Of a stretch of DNA of 64,000 nucleotides, positions 1-5,894 are shown in pieces. The translations under genes were made by a program, and so were the position numbers. Position 1 is the stretch's first letter; every line of letters starts with the position of its first letter. The notes under the pieces were generated by a model. The model was not told the DNA's origin. It was given only the letters and a program-made list of their open reading frames with translations, and ran no database searches. The stretch comes from Tropicibacter alexandrii (GTDB lineage: Bacteria; Pseudomonadota; Alphaproteobacteria; Rhodobacterales; Rhodobacteraceae), in the NCBI RefSeq assembly GCF_003667315.2, contig NZ_RCTZ02000003.1, forward strand, positions 1-64,000, given 5' to 3'.

Positions 1-54
1 AAGTGGCAAAGTTTTACTCTGCCCGCAGCAAGACTATCCCGCCACTTCCGTGGC

Positions 55-837
55 TCACTTTTGCACTGACGTTCTCAGGGGAGGCTTTGCGACGTACAGG
101 TCCTCCGGCGGCGCGTAATAGTACCCCGAGTTGCGGTGATAGCCGCGCTCTGAGATCAGTTCGCCCTGTCCGGTAAACATGGGCGCATGCGCTACCCCTA
201 CGAGGTCGGGCACCGGCTTATCGGGGTGAGCGTAGAGCTGCTTTACCACGTCAGTAGGAGCGCTGACGCCGAGATACGGTCCATCTCCGTTCGCCTTGCG
301 CCAGTCCGTGATCAGGTTCAGCCGCGCCTCGAAAGTATCCCGATCCAGACGGATTGCCACACCGTCGCGAAATTCCGTCCACTCGCCCTGCCGCTCAAAC
401 AGCATGGGGTCGTGAAGGTTCTCGGTCTCCAAGCGCTTGAGGCCGTAGTTACACAGCATCTTGAAGTCATCCTCTCCGACGACGTTCGTCGTGCCACCCT
501 TGGCCTCAGCGCGTTCGTCCGCCTTCTGGATGTGGCGAACTGCTTCGAAGAGGCCATTGAGGTAGTGCCGCGGCAGCTTCCAGCGAGTGTGGAGATTATT
601 GATGAAGTTCTGCTCGACGTGCTTCCCCTCCTTCGCCTTAACGAGACTTGATGCCATGATCGCGAGATCAAGGGTCTTGGGAGTCGTCGTCCACTCGGTC
701 CCACTCAACTCGGAATAGGTCTTCTTGGGGGCCTTCTGGATATCCTTCCAAGACTCGTAAGACAGGTCGTCGAGCACCTCCTTCGCACCCTTGCCGAGCT
801 TCGAAGACGTGATCTGGATTGCCGGTGCTTCAGTCAT
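55..837 (-). CDS. Phage/plasmid primase-helicase-like protein lacking a helicase part
   Basis: A 260-residue protein. Its C-terminal third (HPDKPVPDLVGVAHAPMF, then GYHRNSGYYY) resembles the segment just before the helicase domain in phage and satellite primase/helicase proteins, where a phrase like 'L.GV..AP....G....ERGYD..TGYYY' is usual. I see no Walker A motif; the protein stops soon after this segment, so a helicase would have to be encoded further left or be lost. The chosen ATG overlaps the end of the upstream gene by 8 nt, as elsewhere in this leftward block. A start 16 codons further upstream is possible. A role in replication of the element is inferred; the family resemblance is from memory. 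Confidence 0.5.
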   Translation of the reverse strand: MTEAPAIQITSSKLGKGAKEVLDDLSYESWKDIQKAPKKTYSELSGTEWTTTPKTLDLAIMASSLVKAKEGKHVEQNFINNLHTRWKLPRHYLNGLFEAVRHIQKADERAEAKGGTTNVVGEDDFKMLCNYGLKRLETENLHDPMLFERQGEWTEFRDGVAIRLDRDTFEARLNLITDWRKANGDGPYLGVSAPTDVVKQLYAHPDKPVPDLVGVAHAPMFTGQGELISERGYHRNSGYYYAPPEDLYVAKPPLRTSVQK

Positions 838-1108
838 TGATAGCCTCCCCCCAATCGGAGGCCACGGCAGCGACGACAGGATCATCGGACAGGTCTGCGA
901 GATACCTCGCGTCCGCGTTGCCGCGCAACCAGATCGGCGAGTTTTCCTGCGTGGGGACCATGTCGGCGAGGATCACGACACGGCGTGCGAGGCGCTTGCT
1001 GCCAATGACATCTGCGAGATCATCAACGTCAATGATGGCATGTGGATAGTTTGAGATGTAGCGAGACAGCGTCTCGACAAGAATACCGTGTGCGGTATTT
1101 GAGGGCAT
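830..1108 (-). CDS. Hypothetical protein of the prophage-like block
   Basis: A 92-residue, mostly polar protein without a membrane segment, signal peptide or motif I recognise. Its stop overlaps the start of the primase-like gene by 8 nt, which suggests coupled translation. It is the first gene after a gap holding a sigma70-type leftward promoter (1301-1330). An inverted repeat (1117-1142) lies just upstream of its ATG and a second hairpin (1082-1099) covers its first codons, so its translation may be controlled by RNA structure or a repressor. Function unknown; coding status rests on position, overlap and phase with its neighbour. Confidence 0.55.
   Translation of the reverse strand: MPSNTAHGILVETLSRYISNYPHAIIDVDDLADVIGSKRLARRVVILADMVPTQENSPIWLRGNADARYLADLSDDPVVAAVASDWGEAIND
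1082..1099 (-). repeat. Perfect 7-bp hairpin inside the start of the 92-residue gene
   Basis: AATACCG (1082-1088) and CGGTATT (1093-1099) are perfect reverse complements around a TGTG loop. The structure covers codons 4 to 9 of the gene starting at 1108, where it could slow ribosome entry or act as a protein-binding site. Function is inferred. Confidence 0.4.
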
Positions 1109-1116
1109 GTTTGTGC

Positions 1117-1142
1117 TCCAGTTTGGACAGCGTCCAACTGGA
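1117..1142. repeat. Inverted repeat upstream of a prophage gene, candidate operator
   Basis: TCCAGTTTGGAC (1117-1128) pairs with GTCCAACTGGA (1132-1142) across a 3-nt loop, with a single bulged base. It sits about 10 bp upstream of the ATG at 1108 and downstream of the promoter at 1301-1330. It could be a repressor site or a structured leader. No long T-run follows, so a terminator is unlikely. Confidence 0.4.
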
Positions 1143-1300
1143 CGCTGCTAATTCGTTATTATTTCCATGGCTTGCGCCTCTCGTCGGGGGCCGTGCTTAC
1201 ATCGCTGAGCCAGCAGCGAACGGCGGCGTACAAAACGGTCTCTTCTTGCTGCGCGCGAATGCCCGCTTCTCGCGATGACCGAATAGAACGCGATGGTCGA

Positions 1301-1330
1301 ATTATGTGCGCTATATTACTACGCTGTCAA
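1301..1330 (-). promoter_or_regulatory. Leftward sigma70-type promoter of the primase-like operon
   Basis: On the minus strand a consensus TTGACA (1325-1330) is followed after 18 bp by CATAAT (1301-1306). It lies in the 285-bp gap (1109-1393) between two leftward prophage genes and points at the 92-residue and primase-like genes. The perfect -35 box makes this one of the better promoter matches in the window. Confidence 0.55.
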
Positions 1331-1393
1331 TCCCCTTTGGGTTTTAGCACATGACCCACCCCGCGTTGACAATTAGTGCCCCTTACGAATACA

Positions 1394-1762
1394 TTATGCA
1401 GCCAGAGCGGCAGCAAGAGAGTACAGCCCATCATCACCGCCACGGCGGTCGATCTCGTTGTTCCATGCGTTGATCTTAGCGAGCCGCCCCGCGTAGCTTT
1501 CAGTGGTGTCTTCGTAATACTCAACAAGCTCACGAAGCCCAGTTCGCGGGTCCCACCAGCGACTTTCCTTCGGAATCGCGCGCATTTCCTCCGCGATCAC
1601 CTCTTCGAGGTCGGTCCTATTTCGATACGGTCGGGGGTCCGACTTGCCATGCTGCGCCATGATGTAGCAGCGCGCCTCGCCGCCTACCGGCTGCGGCAGG
1701 TCGCCTTCGCCCTGCTGTGAACGGAAGATCATATCTGCGCCGATCTTAAACACACTCGCCAT
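1394..1762 (-). CDS. Hypothetical phage-type protein
   Basis: A 122-residue soluble protein (start MASVFKIGADMIF) with no family I recognise. It is rich in charged residues and tryptophan pairs such as ESRWWDP, common in small phage proteins. It stands alone between two gaps: a TATAAT-like box on the minus strand (1793-1798) lies about 30 bp upstream of the ATG, and the candidate rightward small RNA (1870-1952) begins about 100 bp upstream. Its position in an otherwise leftward phage-like series supports it as a real gene. Confidence 0.5.
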   Translation of the reverse strand: MASVFKIGADMIFRSQQGEGDLPQPVGGEARCYIMAQHGKSDPRPYRNRTDLEEVIAEEMRAIPKESRWWDPRTGLRELVEYYEDTTESYAGRLAKINAWNNEIDRRGGDDGLYSLAAALAA

Positions 1763-1792
1763 TTTTGCCTCGTCTTTGTGCTCTTTTCGCGC

Positions 1793-1822
1793 ATTATATC
1801 ACAAGGATAATTTTGCTCCTAA
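1793..1822 (-). promoter_or_regulatory. Leftward promoter candidate for the 122-residue gene
   Basis: A perfect minus-strand TATAAT (1793-1798) lies about 30 bp upstream of the ATG at 1762. The -35 region (near 1817-1822, TTAGGA) is a weak match at 18-bp spacing. The -10 box is the main support. Confidence 0.4.
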
Positions 1823-1835
1823 TCACCACGGTAAC

Positions 1836-1864
1836 TTGACGTATGTGAGTCAATCGACTACACT
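1836..1864 (+). promoter_or_regulatory. Rightward promoter of a candidate small RNA
   Basis: TTGACG (1836-1841), a 17-bp spacer and TACACT (1859-1864) form a good sigma70-type promoter on the plus strand, although all genes around it run leftward. Transcription would start near 1870 and meet a strong plus-oriented terminator about 80 nt later. Confidence 0.45.
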
Positions 1865-1869
1865 GTCTA

Positions 1870-1952
1870 TATCGTTAATCCTTCGGGCGGCGCTCCACCG
1901 CCTCGTCGGAATTTCATGGCTGAAGACCCACCGTTCGCGGTGGGTCTTTTCT
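1870..1952 (+). ncRNA. Candidate prophage small RNA of about 80 nt
   Basis: The interval begins just after a plus-strand promoter (1836-1864) and ends in a Rho-independent terminator. It contains a short hairpin, GGCGG (1886-1890) with CCGCC (1898-1902), then an 11-bp stem (1923-1933 with 1938-1948) closed by a UUCG loop and followed by a short T-rich run. Only a 13-codon ATG frame (1916-1957) lies inside, without a clear ribosome site, so a non-coding RNA is more likely than a peptide. The family is unknown to me. The hairpin might instead serve only as the end of the leftward operon stopping at 1954. Confidence 0.4.
1923..1952 (+). terminator. Strong UUCG hairpin terminator
   Basis: AGACCCACCG and CGGTGGGTCT form a perfect stem around TTCG, extended by one A-T pair, followed on the plus strand by TTTTCT. 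On the minus strand the T-run is poor, so it favours rightward termination, although the leftward gene ending at 1954 also stops beside it. Confidence 0.6.
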
Positions 1953-1953
1953 G

Positions 1954-2307
1954 TTAAAGAGGGCGGTGGATGTCGACGAGGCTGACCAATGCGTCGCCCA
2001 GATCGGCGAGGTCAGCCACCTTCGACAGCGGCCAAACCCCGCGCCGCCACACCCAATCCCCGCTCTTGTTGAGGGCAAAGCCCGCCGCGGTGAGGACCTT
2101 CTGAGTCAACACTTCATCCTCATCGAGGTGGCGCTTGAACCAGTCAAAATCGGCGCGGAACCCGCCAGCCGCGGACCATCGCTTCTGGCGCGTGATGATG
2201 CCGCGCAGGACGGAAGCAGCTTCGTAAACGAGCGCATTGTCGTTCCGGACGCGCTCGCCATTATTGTTCTTGGTGATGGGCAGTCGGCCCATGATGTGGC
2301 TATTCAT
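1954..2307 (-). CDS. Hypothetical prophage protein
   Basis: A 117-residue protein from the start MNSHIMGRLPITK, chosen because it overlaps the preceding stop by 8 nt, the same overlap seen between the 92-residue and primase-like genes. It contains a tryptophan-rich centre (FDWFKRHL, GDWVWRRGVWPL) and no membrane segment or recognised motif. It is the last gene of the leftward series that starts at 4338 and stops beside the UUCG hairpin. Function unknown. Confidence 0.5.
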   Translation of the reverse strand: MNSHIMGRLPITKNNNGERVRNDNALVYEAASVLRGIITRQKRWSAAGGFRADFDWFKRHLDEDEVLTQKVLTAAGFALNKSGDWVWRRGVWPLSKVADLADLGDALVSLVDIHRPL

Positions 2308-2806
2308 TCTTTGCTCCAGTGAGCTGACGGAGGTCAGCCTGTTCTGCTTCATTGAGGCCGCGGTAGCGGCGCAGGATTTCGTACCAGTCGCGCAAATCAA
2401 GCACGTCTCCGTCCGGCGCGAGGATATGATCGCGCTGGCGCTGGTAGTCGCCCTCGCGCCAGTCGCCTGAGAGCGCCTCGACGTGATGCTGAATCCGCTC
2501 CTCGCGTCCGGGCATGACGTCGCGCATGATGTTCAAAAAGTTGTCGCGCATCTGATCCAGCTCGGGATCGCGGCGCGGGGTGATGTTCTTGTTTACCTCG
2601 GCAGGATTCTCGGCAGCGTATGCGGAGATCGCCTGCGAGAGCCGCACGCAGGTCTTGGATGCGGTTTCAGCTTCGGATACAGCGAGGCGCACGATGGACG
2701 GGTCCTTGTCCGCGCGCGCGACCTTCATCAGCTCTTCGAGGGCTGACAGAGAGCCAAGGAGCACGTCCAGCATGTGCTTCACCTCAGGAAGCGAAAGAGC
2801 GCTCAT
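2300..2806 (-). CDS. Hypothetical prophage protein, helical
   Basis: A 168-residue protein beginning MSALSLPEVKHML. The start overlaps the stop of the upstream gene in an ATGA arrangement, which is why the longer frame to 2968 is not used. The N-terminal half is predicted helical (LSALEELMKVARADK); the C-terminal half is charged and includes the tryptophans of DLRDWYEILRRY. No family recognised. The uninterrupted overlap chain with its neighbours indicates one transcriptional and translational unit. Confidence 0.5.
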   Translation of the reverse strand: MSALSLPEVKHMLDVLLGSLSALEELMKVARADKDPSIVRLAVSEAETASKTCVRLSQAISAYAAENPAEVNKNITPRRDPELDQMRDNFLNIMRDVMPGREERIQHHVEALSGDWREGDYQRQRDHILAPDGDVLDLRDWYEILRRYRGLNEAEQADLRQLTGAKNE

Positions 2807-3324
2807 CCCAGCACCTCCTTCAAGCTGACCTTGGCCTTCGGGGTCTCGAACCGCCCCTGCTGATCGGCCTTGGTCATGTTGTCGCGATGTGTAAACGTCC
2901 GGCCCGCCAAGGACCCCAAAGCGCCGCGTGCAGCGGTGGCTTCGCGAGCGAGACCTTCGAGGCGGCACAGCTCCACCAGCTCGGCGATGGCCTCCATGGT
3001 GCGCTCGGTCGCGGCGATGAAGCCCTCGAAGATTCCCTCTTCGGAGGCGAAAGTGCGACCCCGTTCTTCGCGCAACCAGCGAATGCGCCGCTTGACCTGT
3101 TCCTTGTCGGCGATGCGCTTCCCAGACTGGATCGGGGTGGCGAGCTTGTCGCCATTGGGGTGCGCGCGCTTGATCGCCGAGGCATAGGTGGCCCCCGATG
3201 CTACGAGCTGCGCGAACTTTTCATGCTTGCCGTCAGGCAGCTCCCAGCTCCCGTCGTAGTCGCCGGGGACGCCGCGCGCGAGGTAGCCCTCGGGGAGGGC
3301 TGCGGTCTTCTTAGCCACGGTCAA
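2803..3324 (-). CDS. Terminase small-subunit-like protein
   Basis: A 173-residue protein. Residues about 30-90 resemble the N-terminal helix-turn-helix and following segment of phage terminase small subunits: KHEKFAQLVASGATYASAIKRA, then a 'GKRIADKEQVKRRIRWLREE' phrase like the usual 'R.L....V..RI..L' element. Such proteins recognise packaging sites and hand DNA to the large terminase. No large terminase lies in the window, so a satellite that redirects a helper's packaging is possible. It overlaps both neighbours by 4 nt. The resemblance is by eye; another DNA-binding role is possible. Confidence 0.45.
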   Translation of the reverse strand: MTVAKKTAALPEGYLARGVPGDYDGSWELPDGKHEKFAQLVASGATYASAIKRAHPNGDKLATPIQSGKRIADKEQVKRRIRWLREERGRTFASEEGIFEGFIAATERTMEAIAELVELCRLEGLAREATAARGALGSLAGRTFTHRDNMTKADQQGRFETPKAKVSLKEVLG

Positions 3325-3776
3325 ATCCAGCCGCGCTGGCGCGCGACAGCGATACGCTGCTGCGGGTTAAGTGACGACAGGAGGGCCTCCCGCTCGTTCA
3401 TCGTCAGGCTGTCATTGGTATCCTGCCGCGGCTTGTCGAGGCCACGCTCGCGGGCGTAGTTCATCCGCTCGATGCGCGACATGTTCTTAGTGTCCTCGGC
3501 GATGCGGTTCGCTTCTGCGACCTTCACCTGTGCAGCGATCAGCTTGTTCGTGACCGCAGGGACGTCCTGCAGCTCCTTCATCGCCGATGCGAGGTCCAGC
3601 TCGACCTCCCCGCCGCTGAGAACGTGATCGCGAACGGCGGCGAGGCCGATGATCGCATCCGGCTCGACGGCGACGCCGGTCTGCGCCTCGAAGGCCTGTC
3701 CGATTGCGGAGATCGACTGACGGAAGCGCTCGTTGTCTTCGTCCGAAAGGTGGGTGAGGATATTTTCGATGCTCAT
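3321..3776 (-). CDS. Hypothetical prophage protein
   Basis: A 151-residue acidic, helical protein (MSIENILTHLSDEDNERFRQ). The middle (KLIAAQVKVAEANRIAEDTKNM) could form a coiled coil and the C-terminus ends in ALLSSLNPQQRIAVARQRGWI-type helical sequence. No family recognised. It begins 1 nt after the stop of the HTH gene and overlaps the terminase-like gene by 4 nt, placing it in the same operon. Confidence 0.5.
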   Translation of the reverse strand: MSIENILTHLSDEDNERFRQSISAIGQAFEAQTGVAVEPDAIIGLAAVRDHVLSGGEVELDLASAMKELQDVPAVTNKLIAAQVKVAEANRIAEDTKNMSRIERMNYARERGLDKPRQDTNDSLTMNEREALLSSLNPQQRIAVARQRGWI

Positions 3777-3777
3777 T

Positions 3778-4338
3778 TTATGCTGCTACCTGTGCAAGAT
3801 TGGGGACGTTGACGATGCAGAAAGCGCGGGACCACGACGCCCAGCCTTCGAGCGTCGGAAGTTCAGAGCGGTCACCGGTCAAAACGTAGCGAATGATCGC
3901 CGGATGTCGGGCGAGGCGGTCCATGTAGAGGTCGGGCGAAAAGCCGCAGGCCACGGCGGTGTACCTGAATGCTGCGCGCATCTCGGCGAGTCGCTCATTC
4001 TCTGCGTCCGTCAGGACGTTCAGGAGCGGCGACGCACCTTCGCAGTACATATCATCCTGCATCGCCTCCAAGCGGCGCTCAGCGTCGATCTGAACCAGCG
4101 AGGCCAGCTCATCACCATAGAGGCCGCGCGGGCGCACACTCTTGGGGCCGGTATCGGCGGACGACCCATTTCCCCCGCGCAGCCGCGCGACGACGTCGTC
4201 GAGACGATAGAAGATGACCTTCTTGTCGGTGATGTGAGGTGGATGTCCTTCCGGATGGTTCTTGAACCACCGAACCAGCGTCTGCGGCGAGACGCCAAGG
4301 ACAGCCCGGATGTCGGGGCCGGAGATCGTATAGTGCAT
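3778..4338 (-). CDS. HTH DNA-binding protein of the prophage block
   Basis: A 186-residue protein from MHYTISGPDIRAV. Residues 5-50 have a MerR/excisionase-like winged helix: ISGPDIRAVLGVSPQTLVRWF, then VIFYRLDDVVARL, the typical 'turn then arginine-rich wing' layout of Nu1/AlpA-type proteins. The remainder is helical and unassigned. As the first gene of the leftward operon, next to an inverted-repeat region and the tRNA-Phe, it may act in regulation, packaging or excision. The ATG at 4338 is preferred over a start 18 codons further upstream because GGAGG precedes the shorter reading closely. Confidence 0.5.
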   Translation of the reverse strand: MHYTISGPDIRAVLGVSPQTLVRWFKNHPEGHPPHITDKKVIFYRLDDVVARLRGGNGSSADTGPKSVRPRGLYGDELASLVQIDAERRLEAMQDDMYCEGASPLLNVLTDAENERLAEMRAAFRYTAVACGFSPDLYMDRLARHPAIIRYVLTGDRSELPTLEGWASWSRAFCIVNVPNLAQVAA

Positions 4339-4419
4339 GGAGGTGAAGGTTCTTTCTGCTCGTTTGTCGGAACTATAACCGATCTGGAGCAAAAAAGCGA
4401 ATCACCAACGGTCACGGTT

Positions 4420-4437
4420 CACACATTATGATGTGTG
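4420..4437. promoter_or_regulatory. Palindrome, candidate phage operator
   Basis: CACACAT (4420-4426) and ATGTGTG (4431-4437) are perfect 7-bp inverted arms with a 4-bp spacer. The site lies 80 bp upstream of the first leftward gene and could bind its repressor or the HTH product. Confidence 0.4.
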
Positions 4438-4445
4438 TCAAGAGA

Positions 4446-4496
4446 AATTCAGCTCGCAGCCATTCGTCCGCGAGGACGGATGCTTGAAGCTGAATT
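4446..4496. repeat. Two-tier hairpin with GNRA loop
   Basis: An outer perfect 9-bp stem (AATTCAGCT 4446-4454 with AGCTGAATT 4488-4496) encloses an inner 9-bp stem (4461-4469 with 4474-4482, one G-U pair as RNA) capped by GCGA, a GNRA-type tetraloop. No T-run follows on either strand, so it is not a standard terminator. It could be a structured RNA, a replication or packaging signal, or a recombination site. Confidence 0.45.
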
Positions 4497-4612
4497 CAAA
4501 GATTCGACGTGGAGCGGGACTCCATCGAGACAAAAATGGTCCATAAACTGGACCCTGCTCGGTGACATAAGTCGCCTAAGCTCTTGATACTTATGTAGTA
4601 TTTCAGAAAAAG

Positions 4613-4687
4613 TGGTGCCCGGGGGCGGAATCGAACCACCGACACGAGGATTTTCAATCCACTGCTCTACCCCTGAGCTACCCGGGC
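4613..4687 (-). tRNA. tRNA-Phe (GAA) with encoded CCA
   Basis: The minus strand folds as a complete 75-nt cloverleaf: acceptor GCCCGGG/CCCGGGC, D arm GCUC/GAGC, anticodon loop UUGAAAA with anticodon GAA, T arm GGUGG/CCGCC with loop UUCGAUU, discriminator A and an encoded CCA. The anticodon stem has one U-U mismatch at its second pair. It reads leftward, so its 3' end faces the prophage-like block, the usual orientation for elements integrated at a tRNA 3' end. Confidence 0.95.
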
Positions 4688-4720
4688 ACGGGAGAAGGCA
4701 TCGCCTTCGGGTAGGGCGCG

Positions 4721-4748
4721 GTCTAAACGAGCCGAAATCCGGTGGCAA
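4721..4748 (-). promoter_or_regulatory. Promoter candidate for tRNA-Phe
   Basis: On the minus strand TTGCCA (4743-4748) and TTAGAC (4721-4726) are spaced by 16 bp and lie about 35-60 bp upstream of the tRNA 5' end. A short hairpin (near 4695-4707) would be in the processed 5' leader. Confidence 0.35.
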
Positions 4749-4835
4749 GAGGATTTTTCGCCTCTTTTCAACTTTCTTCACCTGCGTCGACGGCAACTCT
4801 TTTACAGCCTCACGATCCAAGCTAAGCGGAACCGC

Positions 4836-5894
4836 ATGGCCCTTTCCTTGTCCTCCCTCACGCAGATCCTCGACCATGGTTTCGACACCGTGATCGATGT
4901 GCGCAGCCCGGCCGAATTCGCCGAGGATCACGTCCCCGGCGCCATCAACCTGCCGGTGCTCGACAACGAAGAACGCGCTCGGGTCGGCACCATGTATAAG
5001 CAGCAAAGCCCGTTCCTCGCGCGGAAACTCGGTGCGGCTCTGGTCTTTCGCAACGCGGCCGATCATATCGCCGGGCCGCTGGCCCATCATGAGGGCGGTT
5101 GGCGGCCACTGGTCTATTGCTGGCGCGGTGGTCAAAGGTCAGGGTCCTTTGCATGGATGCTCAGGGAAATCGGCTGGCGGTCCGAGCTGATCGAGGGCGG
5201 CTACCGGACCTATCGGCGGCTGGTGACGCGCGCGCTGTATGATGACCCGCTGCCGTTTCAATTCGTGCAACTTGGCGGTTATACCGGCACGGCCAAGACC
5301 CAACTTCTGCCGCTTCTGTCAAAGCGCGGCGTGCAAGTGATCGATCTGGAAGGGTTGGCGCGGCATCGGGGCTCTCTGTTGGGGGACATGCCGGGTGGGC
5401 AACCCAGCCAGAAGGGGTTCGAGACGGCGCTTGTGCAGGCCTTGCACGGGCTCGACCCGGCGCGCCCCGTTCTGGTCGAGGCCGAAAGCAGCAAGATCGG
5501 CGGGCTGAACCTGCCGCCCTCGCTGTGGGACGGGATGAAGGCCGCGCCCTGGGTCGAGGTGGCCGCGCCGTTGGAGGCACGGGCGCGATACCTGTCCGAA
5601 GCCTATGCGGATATTCTGGCCGACCATGATGTCCTGACCGAGAAGCTGGCGCCGTTGCGGTATCACCGGGGGCATGCCTTGGTCGATCACTGGCAGGATT
5701 TGATGGCCGGGGGGGATATGGTGGCGCTGTGCCGGTCGCTTGCGGCGGATCACTACGATCCGGCTTATGACAAGTCGATGCAGGCGGTGGCCCCGCAGGT
5801 GCTGGCACGGGTCGAGGCACCGGGCCTCGGGCAGGCCGAACTGGAGGCGCTGGCGGACCGGGTGGCAGAGGTGGTTCAGACCACGTCGATCTGA
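4836..5894 (+). CDS. mnmH: tRNA 2-selenouridine synthase MnmH
   Basis: A 352-residue cytoplasmic enzyme that replaces sulfur by selenium in 2-thiouridine at the wobble position of certain tRNAs, using selenophosphate. An N-terminal rhodanese domain carries the catalytic-type cysteine Cys95 in VYCWRGGQRSGS. A P-loop-like GGYTGTAKT (147-155) opens the C-terminal domain, which also contains GSLLGDMPGGQPSQKGFE. The length is normal. Its 3' end overlaps the convergent selD fusion by 19 nt. Known family order and motifs are clear; selenium supply would come from the neighbouring SelD. Confidence 0.93.
   Translation: MALSLSSLTQILDHGFDTVIDVRSPAEFAEDHVPGAINLPVLDNEERARVGTMYKQQSPFLARKLGAALVFRNAADHIAGPLAHHEGGWRPLVYCWRGGQRSGSFAWMLREIGWRSELIEGGYRTYRRLVTRALYDDPLPFQFVQLGGYTGTAKTQLLPLLSKRGVQVIDLEGLARHRGSLLGDMPGGQPSQKGFETALVQALHGLDPARPVLVEAESSKIGGLNLPPSLWDGMKAAPWVEVAAPLEARARYLSEAYADILADHDVLTEKLAPLRYHRGHALVDHWQDLMAGGDMVALCRSLAADHYDPAYDKSMQAVAPQVLARVEAPGLGQAELEALADRVAEVVQTTSI

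Larger units (their letters stand above)
4339..4612. promoter_or_regulatory. Regulatory/attachment-like region between the prophage genes and tRNA-Phe
   Basis: The 274 bp hold no gene. Reading rightward they contain a minus-strand TTATAG box near 4370-4375 that could drive the leftward operon, the palindrome CACACAT-TATG-ATGTGTG (4420-4437), a two-tier hairpin (4446-4496), GGTCCA/TGGACC (4538-4554) and ACATAAGT/ACTTATGT (4564-4596). The density of inverted repeats beside a tRNA 3' end is what an integrase/excisionase arm-site region would look like; this is inference. Confidence 0.4.

Noticed and set aside
1-47. AAGTGGC (1-7) and GCCACTT (41-47) inverted repeat at the window edge
   Set aside because: Perfect but only 7 bp with a 33-nt gap and cut by the window start; too weak to call a feature.
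1366-1397. Plus-strand TTGACA near 1366 with a TACATT or CATTAT box
   Set aside because: The -10 spacing (18-20 bp) and sequence are poor and it points into the 3' end of a leftward gene; kept only as a curiosity.
2620-3459. 279-residue rightward frame opposite three prophage genes
   Set aside because: The leftward genes have linked ATGA overlaps and a terminase-like motif; this frame is Arg/Ala-rich with no motif.
4449-5135. 228-residue leftward frame covering the tRNA-Phe and the start of mnmH
   Set aside because: It crosses a complete tRNA gene and the two-tier hairpin and is antisense to the mnmH start; its residues look like a shadow frame.
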